Positions 10,450-20,034 of a stretch of DNA of 64,000 nucleotides are shown piece by piece. Numbering within the stretch: position 1 is the stretch's first letter; every line of letters starts with the position of its first letter. The notes under the pieces are model-generated. The model ran no database searches. It was not told the DNA's origin and was given only the letters and a program-made list of their open reading frames with translations. A program made the position numbers and the translations under genes. The DNA comes from an uncultured Eubacteriales bacterium (lineage in GTDB: Bacteria > Bacillota_I > Bacilli_A > RF39 > UBA660): assembly GCA_905188025.1 (NCBI GenBank), contig CAJJKI010000001.1, positions 1 to 64,000 of the forward strand, given 5' to 3'.

Positions 10450-10463
10450 TTACTTTAAAGTAA
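10450..10463. promoter_or_regulatory. 14-bp palindrome upstream of the large surface protein gene
   Basis: Perfect palindrome TTACTTTAAAGTAA about 65 bp before the start codon. Its half-site TACTTTA also makes up the dyads at 36048-36062 and 36241-36257 near the other exported-protein gene, although there the half-sites face the other way. Confidence 0.4.
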
Positions 10464-10486
10464 ATAATTTTTAAATCAATTAATAG

Positions 10487-10515
10487 AAAAAACTCCACTA
10501 TCACTAGTGAAGTTT
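10487..10515 (-). terminator. intrinsic terminator of the ABC operon
   Basis: On the minus strand AAACTTCACTA and TAGTGGAGTTT form an 11-bp stem (one G-U) with a 4-nt loop, followed by a T-run. Confidence 0.8.
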
Positions 10516-10519
10516 ATAT

Positions 10520-12970
10520 CTAATCAACTTCTTTACCACTAAGTATTTTAGCAGGACTCTTTCTAATTGTATTAAATACTGGTATTAATCCTACTATTAT
10601 ATTAAATATATACATAAGTATAATACATAGTACCATTATATATATATTCATAACATAATTCTTTCCTATATAACTAATGCTACTAAGTACACTCATACAA
10701 TAACTCATTATAAGTACTCCTGGTACTGAAGCAAGTGTTGTAATAGCAAATGATTCTGAAGTAAACATTTTATATATATCTAATTTCTTTACTCCAATAG
10801 CTCTATATATACCTATCTCTTTAATTCTAGATAAGAATGAAGATCTAACCATAAGTACTATCTCTATCAAAGATATTCCTAACATAATACCTGCTACTAT
10901 TAAACTAGCATTAACACTATCACGAATACTACTAGTATACATTTCTTTATCACTCTTATATACATCCACTGTCTTAATACCTATATCTTTAAATTCTTCT
11001 TCTATCTTCTTCTTATCACTACCATATATCATGATCCCTTTACTATTCTCTATTAAATTATATTTCTTAGTATTCCCACTAACAAAATAACTATTAATAT
11101 CATCTTCAGATTTATAGTATCCAACTACTTTTAATTTCTTATCATTAACTTTTAAATCTATCTCTTTATTTAATTTATATTCTTCTTGATAACTCTCATT
11201 AACTATTACTTCATAATCCCCACTAGGTTCTCTTCCTTTAGTAATAGTTATCTTATCATGATAATCTTCATAATTATATATTCCATTATTATCAGTTGCC
11301 ATTTCCATCATAACATTATTTCTTACCATAAATCCTAAATCATCATCAAAACTATTATCCCCTTTACTATTCATAATAATTTTAATTATTTCATCTCTAC
11401 TACTATATATAGAAGGACTACCCATATCAACTATTCCTACTATTGTATATTCTTTATTAGTAACAACCTTACTATCTATCATTCTCTCTACTTCATAGTA
11501 TCCTAGCATCTCTAATCCTTGAGTATTATCATATACCATCTTATCAATAACTATCTCATTATCTCCTTCAGGCATTCTTCCATATATAATATCCTCTTTT
11601 TGTATCATCTCCAAGCTAGCTATAGATCCATTAATTATAATATTACTATCTTTAGTTTGATAATATTCTTGATTACTAATCTTCATTCCTACCTGACTAT
11701 CTCCAGGAATCATATATATAATATTATCCATTCCTTCATAATTAATATAATCATCTACTTTAATCTTATTTCTCTCTATCTTCAAATAATTCTTATTAGT
11801 CTTAATAAATTCCTTATCCTCTACTGTTAATAATCCCATTATATTACTAACTGAATAAGTAACAAATATTGCTGATAAGAAGAATCCTCCAAGTAATAAT
11901 TTCTTAACAAAACTATATCCAAATACTTTCTTAAATCCATGACGAATAATACTACCTAAATTAAATATTGAACTATATCTATGCTTAATATTCTTATTAA
12001 TTATCTTATCATAATCAAAAGAATATTTCTCATATACACTCTTATCAAGTTGTTTATAATGATCATTAACTACTTCTACTGAAGAACTTCCATCTATTAC
12101 TTCTACTCTCTCATTATCTTTATTCTTAATATATATATTTCCATTCTTAAATACTACTATCAAATTAAGTTTATCTTTTTCATCACTATAATAATCTATA
12201 TTTATATTATTATCATGATTATTATACTTATATTTAAAATCTTTTAAATATATTGTATTATCTATCCTATAATCTATCTTTCCATCTTGCTTATTCTTAT
12301 AATCTTTTACTATTTCTCCATCAGTTATCTCTAATATTCTAGTAGCATAAAATTTAGCTATATCTACTTCATGAGTTACTAATATTACTAACTTATCTCT
12401 AGATATTGCCTTAATAATATTCATAACTTCTATTGTATTCTTACTATCTAGGTTTCCTGTAGGTTCATCCGCTAAAATAATATCTGGATTCTTTACTAAC
12501 GCTCTAGCTATACCAACCCTTTGTCTTTCTCCTCCAGATAACATACCACAAGGTCTATAACGATAACGATACATTCCTACTCTCTCTAAGATATATTCAA
12601 CCCTAGTCTTAATCTCTTTCTTATCCTTAATTCCTATCATCTTAAGAGCTATTGCTACATTATCATAAACACTCATATCATCAATAAGTTTATAATCCTG
12701 AAATATATATCCAATATTAAGATTCCTTATCTTATCAACCTTATAACTCCATCTACTAGTAATCTTCTTATCATTAATATATATACTACCCTTATTAACC
12801 CTATCAAGTCCTCCAATAGCATTAAGAAGTGTTGTCTTTCCACAACCAGATGGTCCAAGCAATGCAATAAGTCCCTTATCAGGAAGTTCTAAATTAGTAT
12901 TATTAATAACATGTATCTGATTACGTCTACCCTTATTATAATATTTATTAAGTTCATTAATCCTAATCAT
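10520..12970 (-). CDS. ABC transporter, fused ATPase and FtsX-type permease (second gene)
   Basis: 816 residues. The N-terminal ATPase has Walker A GPSGCGKTT, signature LSGGERQR and Walker B ILADEPTGNLD. A membrane segment near residue 355 is followed by an extracytoplasmic region and three C-terminal membrane segments, the MacB/FtsX layout. Its ATG overlaps the stop of the preceding ABC gene (TAATG), so the two are translationally coupled and may form a heterodimer. This architecture handles peptides or lipoproteins in other bacteria (peptide export or antimicrobial-peptide sensing and resistance); the substrate here is unknown. Confidence 0.85.
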   Translation of the reverse strand: MIRINELNKYYNKGRRNQIHVINNTNLELPDKGLIALLGPSGCGKTTLLNAIGGLDRVNKGSIYINDKKITSRWSYKVDKIRNLNIGYIFQDYKLIDDMSVYDNVAIALKMIGIKDKKEIKTRVEYILERVGMYRYRYRPCGMLSGGERQRVGIARALVKNPDIILADEPTGNLDSKNTIEVMNIIKAISRDKLVILVTHEVDIAKFYATRILEITDGEIVKDYKNKQDGKIDYRIDNTIYLKDFKYKYNNHDNNINIDYYSDEKDKLNLIVVFKNGNIYIKNKDNERVEVIDGSSSVEVVNDHYKQLDKSVYEKYSFDYDKIINKNIKHRYSSIFNLGSIIRHGFKKVFGYSFVKKLLLGGFFLSAIFVTYSVSNIMGLLTVEDKEFIKTNKNYLKIERNKIKVDDYINYEGMDNIIYMIPGDSQVGMKISNQEYYQTKDSNIIINGSIASLEMIQKEDIIYGRMPEGDNEIVIDKMVYDNTQGLEMLGYYEVERMIDSKVVTNKEYTIVGIVDMGSPSIYSSRDEIIKIIMNSKGDNSFDDDLGFMVRNNVMMEMATDNNGIYNYEDYHDKITITKGREPSGDYEVIVNESYQEEYKLNKEIDLKVNDKKLKVVGYYKSEDDINSYFVSGNTKKYNLIENSKGIMIYGSDKKKIEEEFKDIGIKTVDVYKSDKEMYTSSIRDSVNASLIVAGIMLGISLIEIVLMVRSSFLSRIKEIGIYRAIGVKKLDIYKMFTSESFAITTLASVPGVLIMSYCMSVLSSISYIGKNYVMNIYIMVLCIILMYIFNIIVGLIPVFNTIRKSPAKILSGKEVD

Positions 12971-15183
12971 TATACTTCCTCCCTATAACTCTTCATTGCA
13001 CTCTTCTTAAATAACTTTGAAGAAAATCTCGTAGATATCAAATAACTTATCACAATAAGTATTAAATACATTAATATATAATCACTTATCTTTAAATAAT
13101 CCATCACATTACTAATCATCTTAATATTAATAACATTATATCTAACAAGTACACAAATACCTATATAAAAAGCATATCCTAAAGTAGCATCCATAAGTAA
13201 CTCTATATCTGTAATCTTCTTAATCTGCCTATAATTACCTCCTAGTATTCTAAGCGTAGAAAAATATACATTCCTAGATTTTAAAATAAGCTTAATCACA
13301 AAATAAGATATAAAGAATAATGTTGCTACCATCAATATAACTACTACTAATTTAACTATCTTAAACATTTTAGTCATATCACTACTACCCTTATCAAAAG
13401 TATGTCTAATTTGTAGTGTCTTATATCCCATCTCTTCTAACTTATCACTAACCATATCTATATTATCAATATCATCTACATATATTGAAGCCTGATAACT
13501 ATCCTTATTAAATAAATTATTATATTCTTCTTCATTAACATAAATAATTCCATATCTCTGACTATCTTTATCTATTCCTAATAAATTATTAACATTCTTC
13601 TTATTATATACTTGACATATCTTTAAATTAAGTCCATCTTTATAGTATAAATTATCTACTTTAATACTCATATCTCTATTCTTACAGTTATAATCTTTAC
13701 AAGTATAATTAATATCTTCTGCTACATAAGCACAGCCCTTACCTACATGACTACTAGGACTTATCGTAAAATTATCTCCTATATAATTATAACTTTTATA
13801 ATTCTTTCCATTAATATTAATAATAACTTCACTATATTTCCTATTAACTATCCCCATATACTTATCAAGTAATTCTTCCTGTCCATATATCTTACTAGTA
13901 TAATCATTTCCTGTTAAATAAACTATTCCTACTACTTTAATCTTGATGCCTTCCTTATCCCCTTCATAAAAATATTCTTGACTCATGGCGTCTTCCCATC
14001 TATCATTAAAAGAATAATCATATTCATTAGTAGCATATACTACCTCATTCCACTCTTCAGGCTTCCTACCATGAACTATCTCTTTATCTAACATATCTAT
14101 ATTATTAAGAAGTCCATTCAAATAAAATTCCCCACTATCATTTTGAAACCATATACTAGTATCCACTAAAATATCACTCTTAATAATATTTCCAACATGT
14201 TCTATCTTACTAATATCGTCAAATTCATCTTGATTAATACTATTCTTATCCTTCTTCTTAATAACTATTCTCTTATCATTAGTATCACTAAAATAATGGT
14301 TAGTACCATTCTTCCCTTCTTCATATTCACTCTTCTTAAGAGAACCATATTCCGTTAACAAACTAGTAGCCATAAACAAAAATACAATAAATAACAAGAT
14401 AAATTTAGGTATTATATTAAAAGTATTTCTAAGTCCTAATCTAACAATATTATATATTCCAATATTCTTTCCTTCAGGCACCCCTAACTTACCATTCTTA
14501 GAAGTATCCTTTAGTATCTTATCACTAACTATCTTTCCATCATGCATCCTTACAATCCTTGTAGCGTATTCTTCTACCTGTTCTAAATTATGTGTAACAA
14601 TAATTACTAATTTATCCTGACTAATCTCTTTAAGTAACTTAATAATCCCCTTAGCAGCCTTACTATCCAAGTTTCCCGTAGGTTCATCACATACTATTAT
14701 CGGTGTCTCTTTAGCAAGTGCTCTCGCTATCGCTACCCTCTGTTTCTGTCCTCCAGATAACTTAGCAGCCTTCGTATTCTTATATCTAGTAAGCCCTACC
14801 TTATCAATTAAATCTAATACCCTCTTCTTAACCTCTTTCCTTTTATATCCATTAAGAAGCATCACTAATTCAACATTTTGATATACTGTATAACTATTAA
14901 CTAAATTAAAATTTTGAAATATATTTGATACATATCTCTTCCTATACTCTTCAAAATCACTCTCTTTATAATGACTAGTCTCTTCTCCATTAATATACAT
15001 TTCTCCTTCTTCATAACTATCAAGTCCTGATATTACATTAAGAAGTGTACTTTTTCCTGATCCTGATTCTCCTACTATCGCCACAAATTCATGCATATTA
15101 AATTCAATACTAACTTTATTAAATCCAGTAGCTATAACTCCCTTATTATAATAAAATTTAGATACATTCTTTAGCCTTAACAT
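12970..15183 (-). CDS. ABC transporter, fused ATPase and FtsX-type permease (first gene)
   Basis: 737 residues with the same layout as its downstream partner. The ATPase comes first (Walker A GESGSGKST, signature LSGGQKQR, Walker B PIIVCDEPTGNLD), then a membrane segment near residue 260, a long extracytoplasmic domain, and three C-terminal membrane segments. A strong AGGAGG precedes the ATG. It lies 60 bp after the stop of the membrane-bound XRE regulator, and all three genes read in one direction, so the regulator probably senses or controls this exporter. Confidence 0.85.
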   Translation of the reverse strand: MLRLKNVSKFYYNKGVIATGFNKVSIEFNMHEFVAIVGESGSGKSTLLNVISGLDSYEEGEMYINGEETSHYKESDFEEYRKRYVSNIFQNFNLVNSYTVYQNVELVMLLNGYKRKEVKKRVLDLIDKVGLTRYKNTKAAKLSGGQKQRVAIARALAKETPIIVCDEPTGNLDSKAAKGIIKLLKEISQDKLVIIVTHNLEQVEEYATRIVRMHDGKIVSDKILKDTSKNGKLGVPEGKNIGIYNIVRLGLRNTFNIIPKFILLFIVFLFMATSLLTEYGSLKKSEYEEGKNGTNHYFSDTNDKRIVIKKKDKNSINQDEFDDISKIEHVGNIIKSDILVDTSIWFQNDSGEFYLNGLLNNIDMLDKEIVHGRKPEEWNEVVYATNEYDYSFNDRWEDAMSQEYFYEGDKEGIKIKVVGIVYLTGNDYTSKIYGQEELLDKYMGIVNRKYSEVIININGKNYKSYNYIGDNFTISPSSHVGKGCAYVAEDINYTCKDYNCKNRDMSIKVDNLYYKDGLNLKICQVYNKKNVNNLLGIDKDSQRYGIIYVNEEEYNNLFNKDSYQASIYVDDIDNIDMVSDKLEEMGYKTLQIRHTFDKGSSDMTKMFKIVKLVVVILMVATLFFISYFVIKLILKSRNVYFSTLRILGGNYRQIKKITDIELLMDATLGYAFYIGICVLVRYNVINIKMISNVMDYLKISDYILMYLILIVISYLISTRFSSKLFKKSAMKSYREEV

Positions 15184-15242
15184 ACTATTCCTCCTAAATA
15201 TCTATTCATATTAATTATATCAAATATTCCTATATTTTAATA

Positions 15243-16607
15243 CTAATCATAATAATTTCTATAATTATTTCTTATCTTTGTCAAGTTATCTCCTGATATA
15301 TATACCTTCTCTATCTCATAAGTATTATCCCATAATACTATCTTCTTCTCTTTTAACTTATCTATAACCATTCTATAATAATCCATACTATCTACTGTAT
15401 TATATATATTAACAGCCTTATACTTATTATCATTATTCCATATCATATAACTACTAACCATAGCATTCATTCCCTGACTATTCCTAATCTCTACTAGTAT
15501 ATTATCCCTATCATTATCTATTACTATCTTATTCTCAGATACTTCATTTAATTGATGCCATAATAAATTATCATTCATCTCTATCTCTATTCTATTCTCA
15601 GTATATTCTACCCCTTTATCTATATCAAAACTATCTATATCACTAAAAGATAATCCCCCTCCTATACCCATTAAACTAATACTTAATATAAATACTATAA
15701 ATATTTTCTTAAAATTTTGCTTTTGATCATTAATTATATTATATATAAACCATATAATAATAAAACTAAATAATATCCCTCCAAGTAGTGCTATACTAAT
15801 CCCTGTAAATAATAATCCATATCTAATATAAAATAAACTAATTATCATCATTCCTACTAATAATATAAAGAATATTACTACTGGTATCCCTATAAATAAA
15901 CATATCCCTTTAAATACTATTATTAACATATTACCTATATATTTAAATATTGAATTACTGCTATCCTTAGGATCCCTAATAACTACCTTCACATTCCTAT
16001 CTTGCTTAAGCTCTGGTATCGGTTTCTCTATCTCTACCTGTTCTATCTTCTTATCATTAATAACTACATAATAATCTAAATATCTCATCTTAAATATCTT
16101 AATAATTATAATCATTCCAAGTACAAGCCATCCTATATAAAATATAGTTTCTATAATATTACCTACTATCATTAACCATCTACCAGGTAAAAACATAAAT
16201 ATCCTTCTAACTATCTCACTACCTATAATCTCCGTAGCAGCTGCTACTATATATATAAGAAGCACGCTAACAGCCATCTCTCCCAAGCATTTAATCTTAT
16301 CACTAAACTTCATTGCTCCAAACATATTAATACTTTTCATTATAAAATCTATTATCTTATTAATAATATCTCTAATCCCTATCTTATCTTCCTTAGTATC
16401 TTTCTTAATTTCTTCTTCATTAACTAATTCATCCATTGTAACATTAAATATCTTACTAAGTTGAATTAACTTCTCCGTATCCGGATACCCTGTACCACTC
16501 TCCCACTTACTAACAGCTTGTCTTGATACATTAAGCTTATCCGCTAATCCTTCTTGAGTTATATTATTCTCTTTCCTTAATTTTTGTAACTTATCACTAA
16601 ATTTCAT
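15243..16607 (-). CDS. membrane-bound XRE-family transcriptional regulator
   Basis: 454 residues. The first 65 are a classic HTH_3 domain (LRKENNITQEGLADKLNVSR, then QAVSKWESG). Several membrane segments follow (about residues 105-180 and 220-315), then a soluble C-terminal part of about 125 residues, probably outside. A DNA-binding head joined to a membrane sensor is typical of regulators paired with ABC exporters. GAGGTGA sits 5 nt before the chosen ATG; the frame also opens at 16628 without a better site. Its promoter carries two copies of an operator-like motif, which suggests autoregulation. Confidence 0.85.
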   Translation of the reverse strand: MKFSDKLQKLRKENNITQEGLADKLNVSRQAVSKWESGTGYPDTEKLIQLSKIFNVTMDELVNEEEIKKDTKEDKIGIRDIINKIIDFIMKSINMFGAMKFSDKIKCLGEMAVSVLLIYIVAAATEIIGSEIVRRIFMFLPGRWLMIVGNIIETIFYIGWLVLGMIIIIKIFKMRYLDYYVVINDKKIEQVEIEKPIPELKQDRNVKVVIRDPKDSSNSIFKYIGNMLIIVFKGICLFIGIPVVIFFILLVGMMIISLFYIRYGLLFTGISIALLGGILFSFIIIWFIYNIINDQKQNFKKIFIVFILSISLMGIGGGLSFSDIDSFDIDKGVEYTENRIEIEMNDNLLWHQLNEVSENKIVIDNDRDNILVEIRNSQGMNAMVSSYMIWNNDNKYKAVNIYNTVDSMDYYRMVIDKLKEKKIVLWDNTYEIEKVYISGDNLTKIRNNYRNYYD

Positions 16608-16631
16608 TTTTTTCACCTCTAATGCCATTCT

Positions 16632-16659
16632 ATTATATTTTTAAGTAGCCATCTACCAA
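16632..16659 (-). promoter_or_regulatory. promoter of the XRE-ABC operon
   Basis: On the minus strand TTGGTA (16654-16659), a 16-bp spacer and TATAAT (16632-16637). The inner palindromic operator-like motif overlaps the -35 element. Confidence 0.65.
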
Positions 16660-16690
16660 CTATCAGTTGTTTTTTGTAAACTTTCAGTTG
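16657..16690. promoter_or_regulatory. tandem operator-like sites, 21 bp apart
   Basis: AACTATCAGTTG (16658-16669) and AACTTTCAGTTG (16679-16690) differ at one base. They are spaced 21 bp, two helical turns. The first, with its flanking base, is the palindrome CAACT-ATC-AGTTG and touches the -35 box. The XRE protein is the obvious candidate ligand. Confidence 0.6.
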
Positions 16691-16755
16691 CATTATCATT
16701 ATATCATATATTTTCCTCTCTATCTATGTTATACTTATAATAGGAAGTGATATAT

Positions 16756-18666
16756 ATGAAAGTAGTAAACTTATGGGAGTCTAAACAAAAAGATAATTAT
16801 ATCTATTTCACTAGTATTAAAGAATATCTAGATACTTTAAGAAATAAATCTACTGTTCCATATCTATCATTTAAAGAAAAATATACTCTTGGTGAAGAAC
16901 CAGAAACATATCTTGAAACAGCTGCTTTAAAGTCAGACATTACTCTCATATATACAGATAAAGATCATCCTATCATGTATGATCCTAAAGGCTATATCCC
17001 AACAGTAATAAATAAATCTCTCTTTGAAGAAAACCTTCCCTTATTTATTGAAGAAGCCCGTCATGTACTAATAAATGACTTATTATCTGATTCCTCTTGT
17101 ATCTATATACCTGACTATCTATATCACAAAACTACCATAGAAAACATTATCAAAGAAGAGCATCTAAATATACCATTATCATCTCTTCAAGATAAAAGAT
17201 ACTATTACGTAGAATCATCCATCCCCTTACCAGAAGAAGACATTCAAAATATAAAAGCCAATCATCTAGAATTCAATATCAAAAACAAAAAAGGCATAAA
17301 TAAAATAAGTACTAGTATTCTATTCGGGCACTATACTCTTAAAACATTACAAAATCTAGATAATATACTACTAAATATCCCTCTAAGTGACGAAGAAATA
17401 GAAAACTTTATCTATATCTCACCAAACACTAAAATAGAATTAAGATTTCCCTATACTAAAAAACAAGATGAATTATCTAACTTCTATATGATAAAACATA
17501 TCCTAGAAATATTATCAACTCATAACAATTCTTACCAAATAACCTTCGAAGTAGATAACCGTTCTCTCTTAAAAGAATCAAAAGCCTTATCAAATATTCC
17601 TTCTAATGTAACCCTATTCATTAAAAGTGATCTTAATACATATGATATTAGTACCTTCACTGAAGAAGAATCTAAATTAGATAAACTAGTAGCTCCCATC
17701 ATTGAAGCTAATCTTACTCCATTAGAAAGATATCTCGCAGTATATGATATTGTCAAAAAATTTAAAAAATATAAAGAAAATCCCAACAATACTAATGATT
17801 CACGCTATCTCAAATACATTCTTGATAACGAATATATTGTATGTGTAGGTTTCTCTAAATTATTAACTGATCTCTTAAGAAGAGTAAACATTCCCGTATC
17901 AGATTTATCCGTAGGAGTTGATACTTCATATGATAAAAATAAAAAAATGGATGATACCCCACTAAAGATAACTGGTCATGCTAGAAATCTTATTAAAATA
18001 GATGATGACAAATATAATATTCATGGTATCTATATCGCCGATAGTACCTGGGATAATGTTCTAGAAGAAGATTACTATCTAAATAGCCTCATGACTTTTG
18101 ATCATAAAAAAGAAGCTGATCGCCTAGAAGAATTAAAAGATGAAGATCTCTTAATGGATTTCCATAATAGAGATGAATTATCCAATAAAGTATCATACTA
18201 TATCAAAAGAAAAATATCTCGTCAAAAAAATATTAAAATCAAACCTGACTTAAAGTATATCTTCTCATCCATCTATGATAAAATACTAGATCATCTAAAA
18301 GAATTAGATTATCCAAAATATAGCTACTTCTACGATAAATATAATGAAAAATTACAAAGTGCTAAACATAGTTATCGTATCAAAGATAATGCTGAAGAAG
18401 TCCTTAAAATAATCAATGAATTTCTTGAAGAATATTATGAATACATGCTTCCTCTAGTCAATAAAGAAGTAAGTCTAAATACCATTATCGATGCCGCTTC
18501 TATTAGTAAAGAAAAAGTTAATAAATTACCCCCTGAAGAGCTATCTACTTGGATTAATAAAACTAAAAAAATAAATGAAGAAGAACTATTAAGTAGTTTC
18601 CCATATATCTATAACCCTAATAATCCTACTGAAGCTTATCTTGAAAATAAAACCCATACACTATAA
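16756..18666 (+). CDS. transglutaminase-like superfamily protein
   Basis: 636 residues with no signal peptide or membrane segment, so probably cytoplasmic. The C-terminal half has the transglutaminase/cysteine-protease triad in order: Cys363 in YIVCVGFSKLL, His408 in ITGHARN and Asp429 in IADSTWD. The N-terminal 300 residues are unrecognised; the last 120 are charged and probably helical. The start at 16756 follows TAGGAAGTGA; an earlier GTG at 16747 overlaps that site. It is divergent from the XRE regulator and has its own terminator. Peptide hydrolysis or crosslinking is possible; the substrate is unknown. Confidence 0.7.
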   Translation: MKVVNLWESKQKDNYIYFTSIKEYLDTLRNKSTVPYLSFKEKYTLGEEPETYLETAALKSDITLIYTDKDHPIMYDPKGYIPTVINKSLFEENLPLFIEEARHVLINDLLSDSSCIYIPDYLYHKTTIENIIKEEHLNIPLSSLQDKRYYYVESSIPLPEEDIQNIKANHLEFNIKNKKGINKISTSILFGHYTLKTLQNLDNILLNIPLSDEEIENFIYISPNTKIELRFPYTKKQDELSNFYMIKHILEILSTHNNSYQITFEVDNRSLLKESKALSNIPSNVTLFIKSDLNTYDISTFTEEESKLDKLVAPIIEANLTPLERYLAVYDIVKKFKKYKENPNNTNDSRYLKYILDNEYIVCVGFSKLLTDLLRRVNIPVSDLSVGVDTSYDKNKKMDDTPLKITGHARNLIKIDDDKYNIHGIYIADSTWDNVLEEDYYLNSLMTFDHKKEADRLEELKDEDLLMDFHNRDELSNKVSYYIKRKISRQKNIKIKPDLKYIFSSIYDKILDHLKELDYPKYSYFYDKYNEKLQSAKHSYRIKDNAEEVLKIINEFLEEYYEYMLPLVNKEVSLNTIIDAASISKEKVNKLPPEELSTWINKTKKINEEELLSSFPYIYNPNNPTEAYLENKTHTL

Positions 18667-18698
18667 AAGACACCTGACTCTTAATCAGTTGTCTTTTT
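18665..18698. terminator. intrinsic terminator, probably bidirectional
   Basis: A 13-bp stem with one mismatch (18665-18677 with 18685-18697), followed by Ts on the plus strand and a four-T run on the minus strand. It lies between the convergent transglutaminase-like gene and ackA. Confidence 0.8.
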
Positions 18699-18716
18699 CT
18701 TATCTATATTTATCTA

Positions 18717-19925
18717 TTAATTTCCTTTAGTTATTCTATAAGTATCTCTTGCTATCATTATCTCTTCAGAAGTAGGTACTACATAAAAAGGTATCTTAGA
18801 TTCACTAGTAGTTATTATTCCTTCCTTAAAATCATGTCCATATCCAATATTATCATTTACACTATCATTAACTTCAATATTCATAATATCCCTCATCTCA
18901 TTAATAATATCTTTTCTTAACATAGCATTATTTTCTAATACTCCTGCTGTAAATACTATTGCATCTACATGCCCATTAAGTTCAAAATAATATTCTCCAA
19001 TATGTTTAATTATCGCATCCATATACATTTCATACGCTAAAGTAGCCTGTTCGTTTCCCGCATCACGTAAAGCCACTACATCCCTAAAGTCACTCTTTCC
19101 ACATATACCTAAAAGACCACTCTCTTTATTCATTATATTATCTACTTCATCAATGCTCATCTCTCCCTCTTTCATTACATATCTAATAATTGAAGGATCA
19201 ATCTCTCCTGAACGAGTACCCATAATAAGTCCATCTAATGGTGTAAGTCCCATTGAAGTATCATAACATTTACCATTCTTAATACATGAAACACTAGCTC
19301 CACTACCAACATGACAAATAATTAAATTAACTTCATCACGACCTAACTTCTCTTTCATAACTTCAGTTATATACTTATGACTAGTTCCATGAAATCCATA
19401 TCTTCTAACTCCATACTTTGTATAAAATACATACGGTAAAGCATATACATAATTACGTTTAGGCATAGTTTGATGAAATGCTGTATCAAATACTGCTACT
19501 TGACTAGCTCCGGGTATCTTTTCCATCATTGCCTTAATACCAGATATTTCTCCAGGTAAATGCAAAGGTCCTAATTTAACAAGCCCTTCTATTCTCTCTA
19601 ATACTTCCCCATCTATCTTAACTGAATCATGATAAAATTCTCCTCCATGCAATACCCTATGTCCTATACCAACTATCTCATCCAATGATTCAATAACTTT
19701 ATTCTTATATAATTCTTCAATCATTACTTCTACTGCATCAGTATGATCTTTTAAATATCTCTTATCACTTCTCTTCTCTCCATTCATCTTTATAGTCCAA
19801 AAACTATCTTCAAGTCCTATCTTCTCTACATATCCATTAATTATCTCTTTTTCTTCTGGCATCTCATATAAAGAAAACTTCAAAGATGAACTACCACAGT
19901 TAACTACTAAATATTTTTCTTTCAT
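18717..19925 (-). CDS. ackA: acetate kinase
   Basis: Makes ATP and acetate from acetyl phosphate and ADP, the last step of acetogenic fermentation, in the cytosol. Family landmarks in order: LVVNCGSSSLKFSLY at the N-terminus (nucleotide/phosphate loop), VFDTAFHQTMP, RRYGFHGTSH, ICHVGSGASV and TAGVLENN. Length of 402 residues is normal. GGAGG precedes the ATG at 19925; a frame extension to 19937 lacks a site. No pta is adjacent, so it is probably monocistronic. Confidence 0.97.
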   Translation of the reverse strand: MKEKYLVVNCGSSSLKFSLYEMPEEKEIINGYVEKIGLEDSFWTIKMNGEKRSDKRYLKDHTDAVEVMIEELYKNKVIESLDEIVGIGHRVLHGGEFYHDSVKIDGEVLERIEGLVKLGPLHLPGEISGIKAMMEKIPGASQVAVFDTAFHQTMPKRNYVYALPYVFYTKYGVRRYGFHGTSHKYITEVMKEKLGRDEVNLIICHVGSGASVSCIKNGKCYDTSMGLTPLDGLIMGTRSGEIDPSIIRYVMKEGEMSIDEVDNIMNKESGLLGICGKSDFRDVVALRDAGNEQATLAYEMYMDAIIKHIGEYYFELNGHVDAIVFTAGVLENNAMLRKDIINEMRDIMNIEVNDSVNDNIGYGHDFKEGIITTSESKIPFYVVPTSEEIMIARDTYRITKGN

Positions 19926-19963
19926 TATATCCTCCATTCTTATATCAATTATACCATATCCAA

Positions 19964-20031
19964 GAAAAAAAGACTATTATAAAGTAATCATAAATAATCC
20001 ATATCTATTTCATATCACTTTATATTAGTCT
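19964..20031 (-). terminator. intrinsic terminator with long loop
   Basis: The minus-strand arm AGACTAATATAAAGT pairs with ACTTTATAATAGTCT (one mismatch), followed by TTTTTTT, after the stop of the unknown 320-residue gene. Confidence 0.65.
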
Positions 20032-20034
20032 ATT

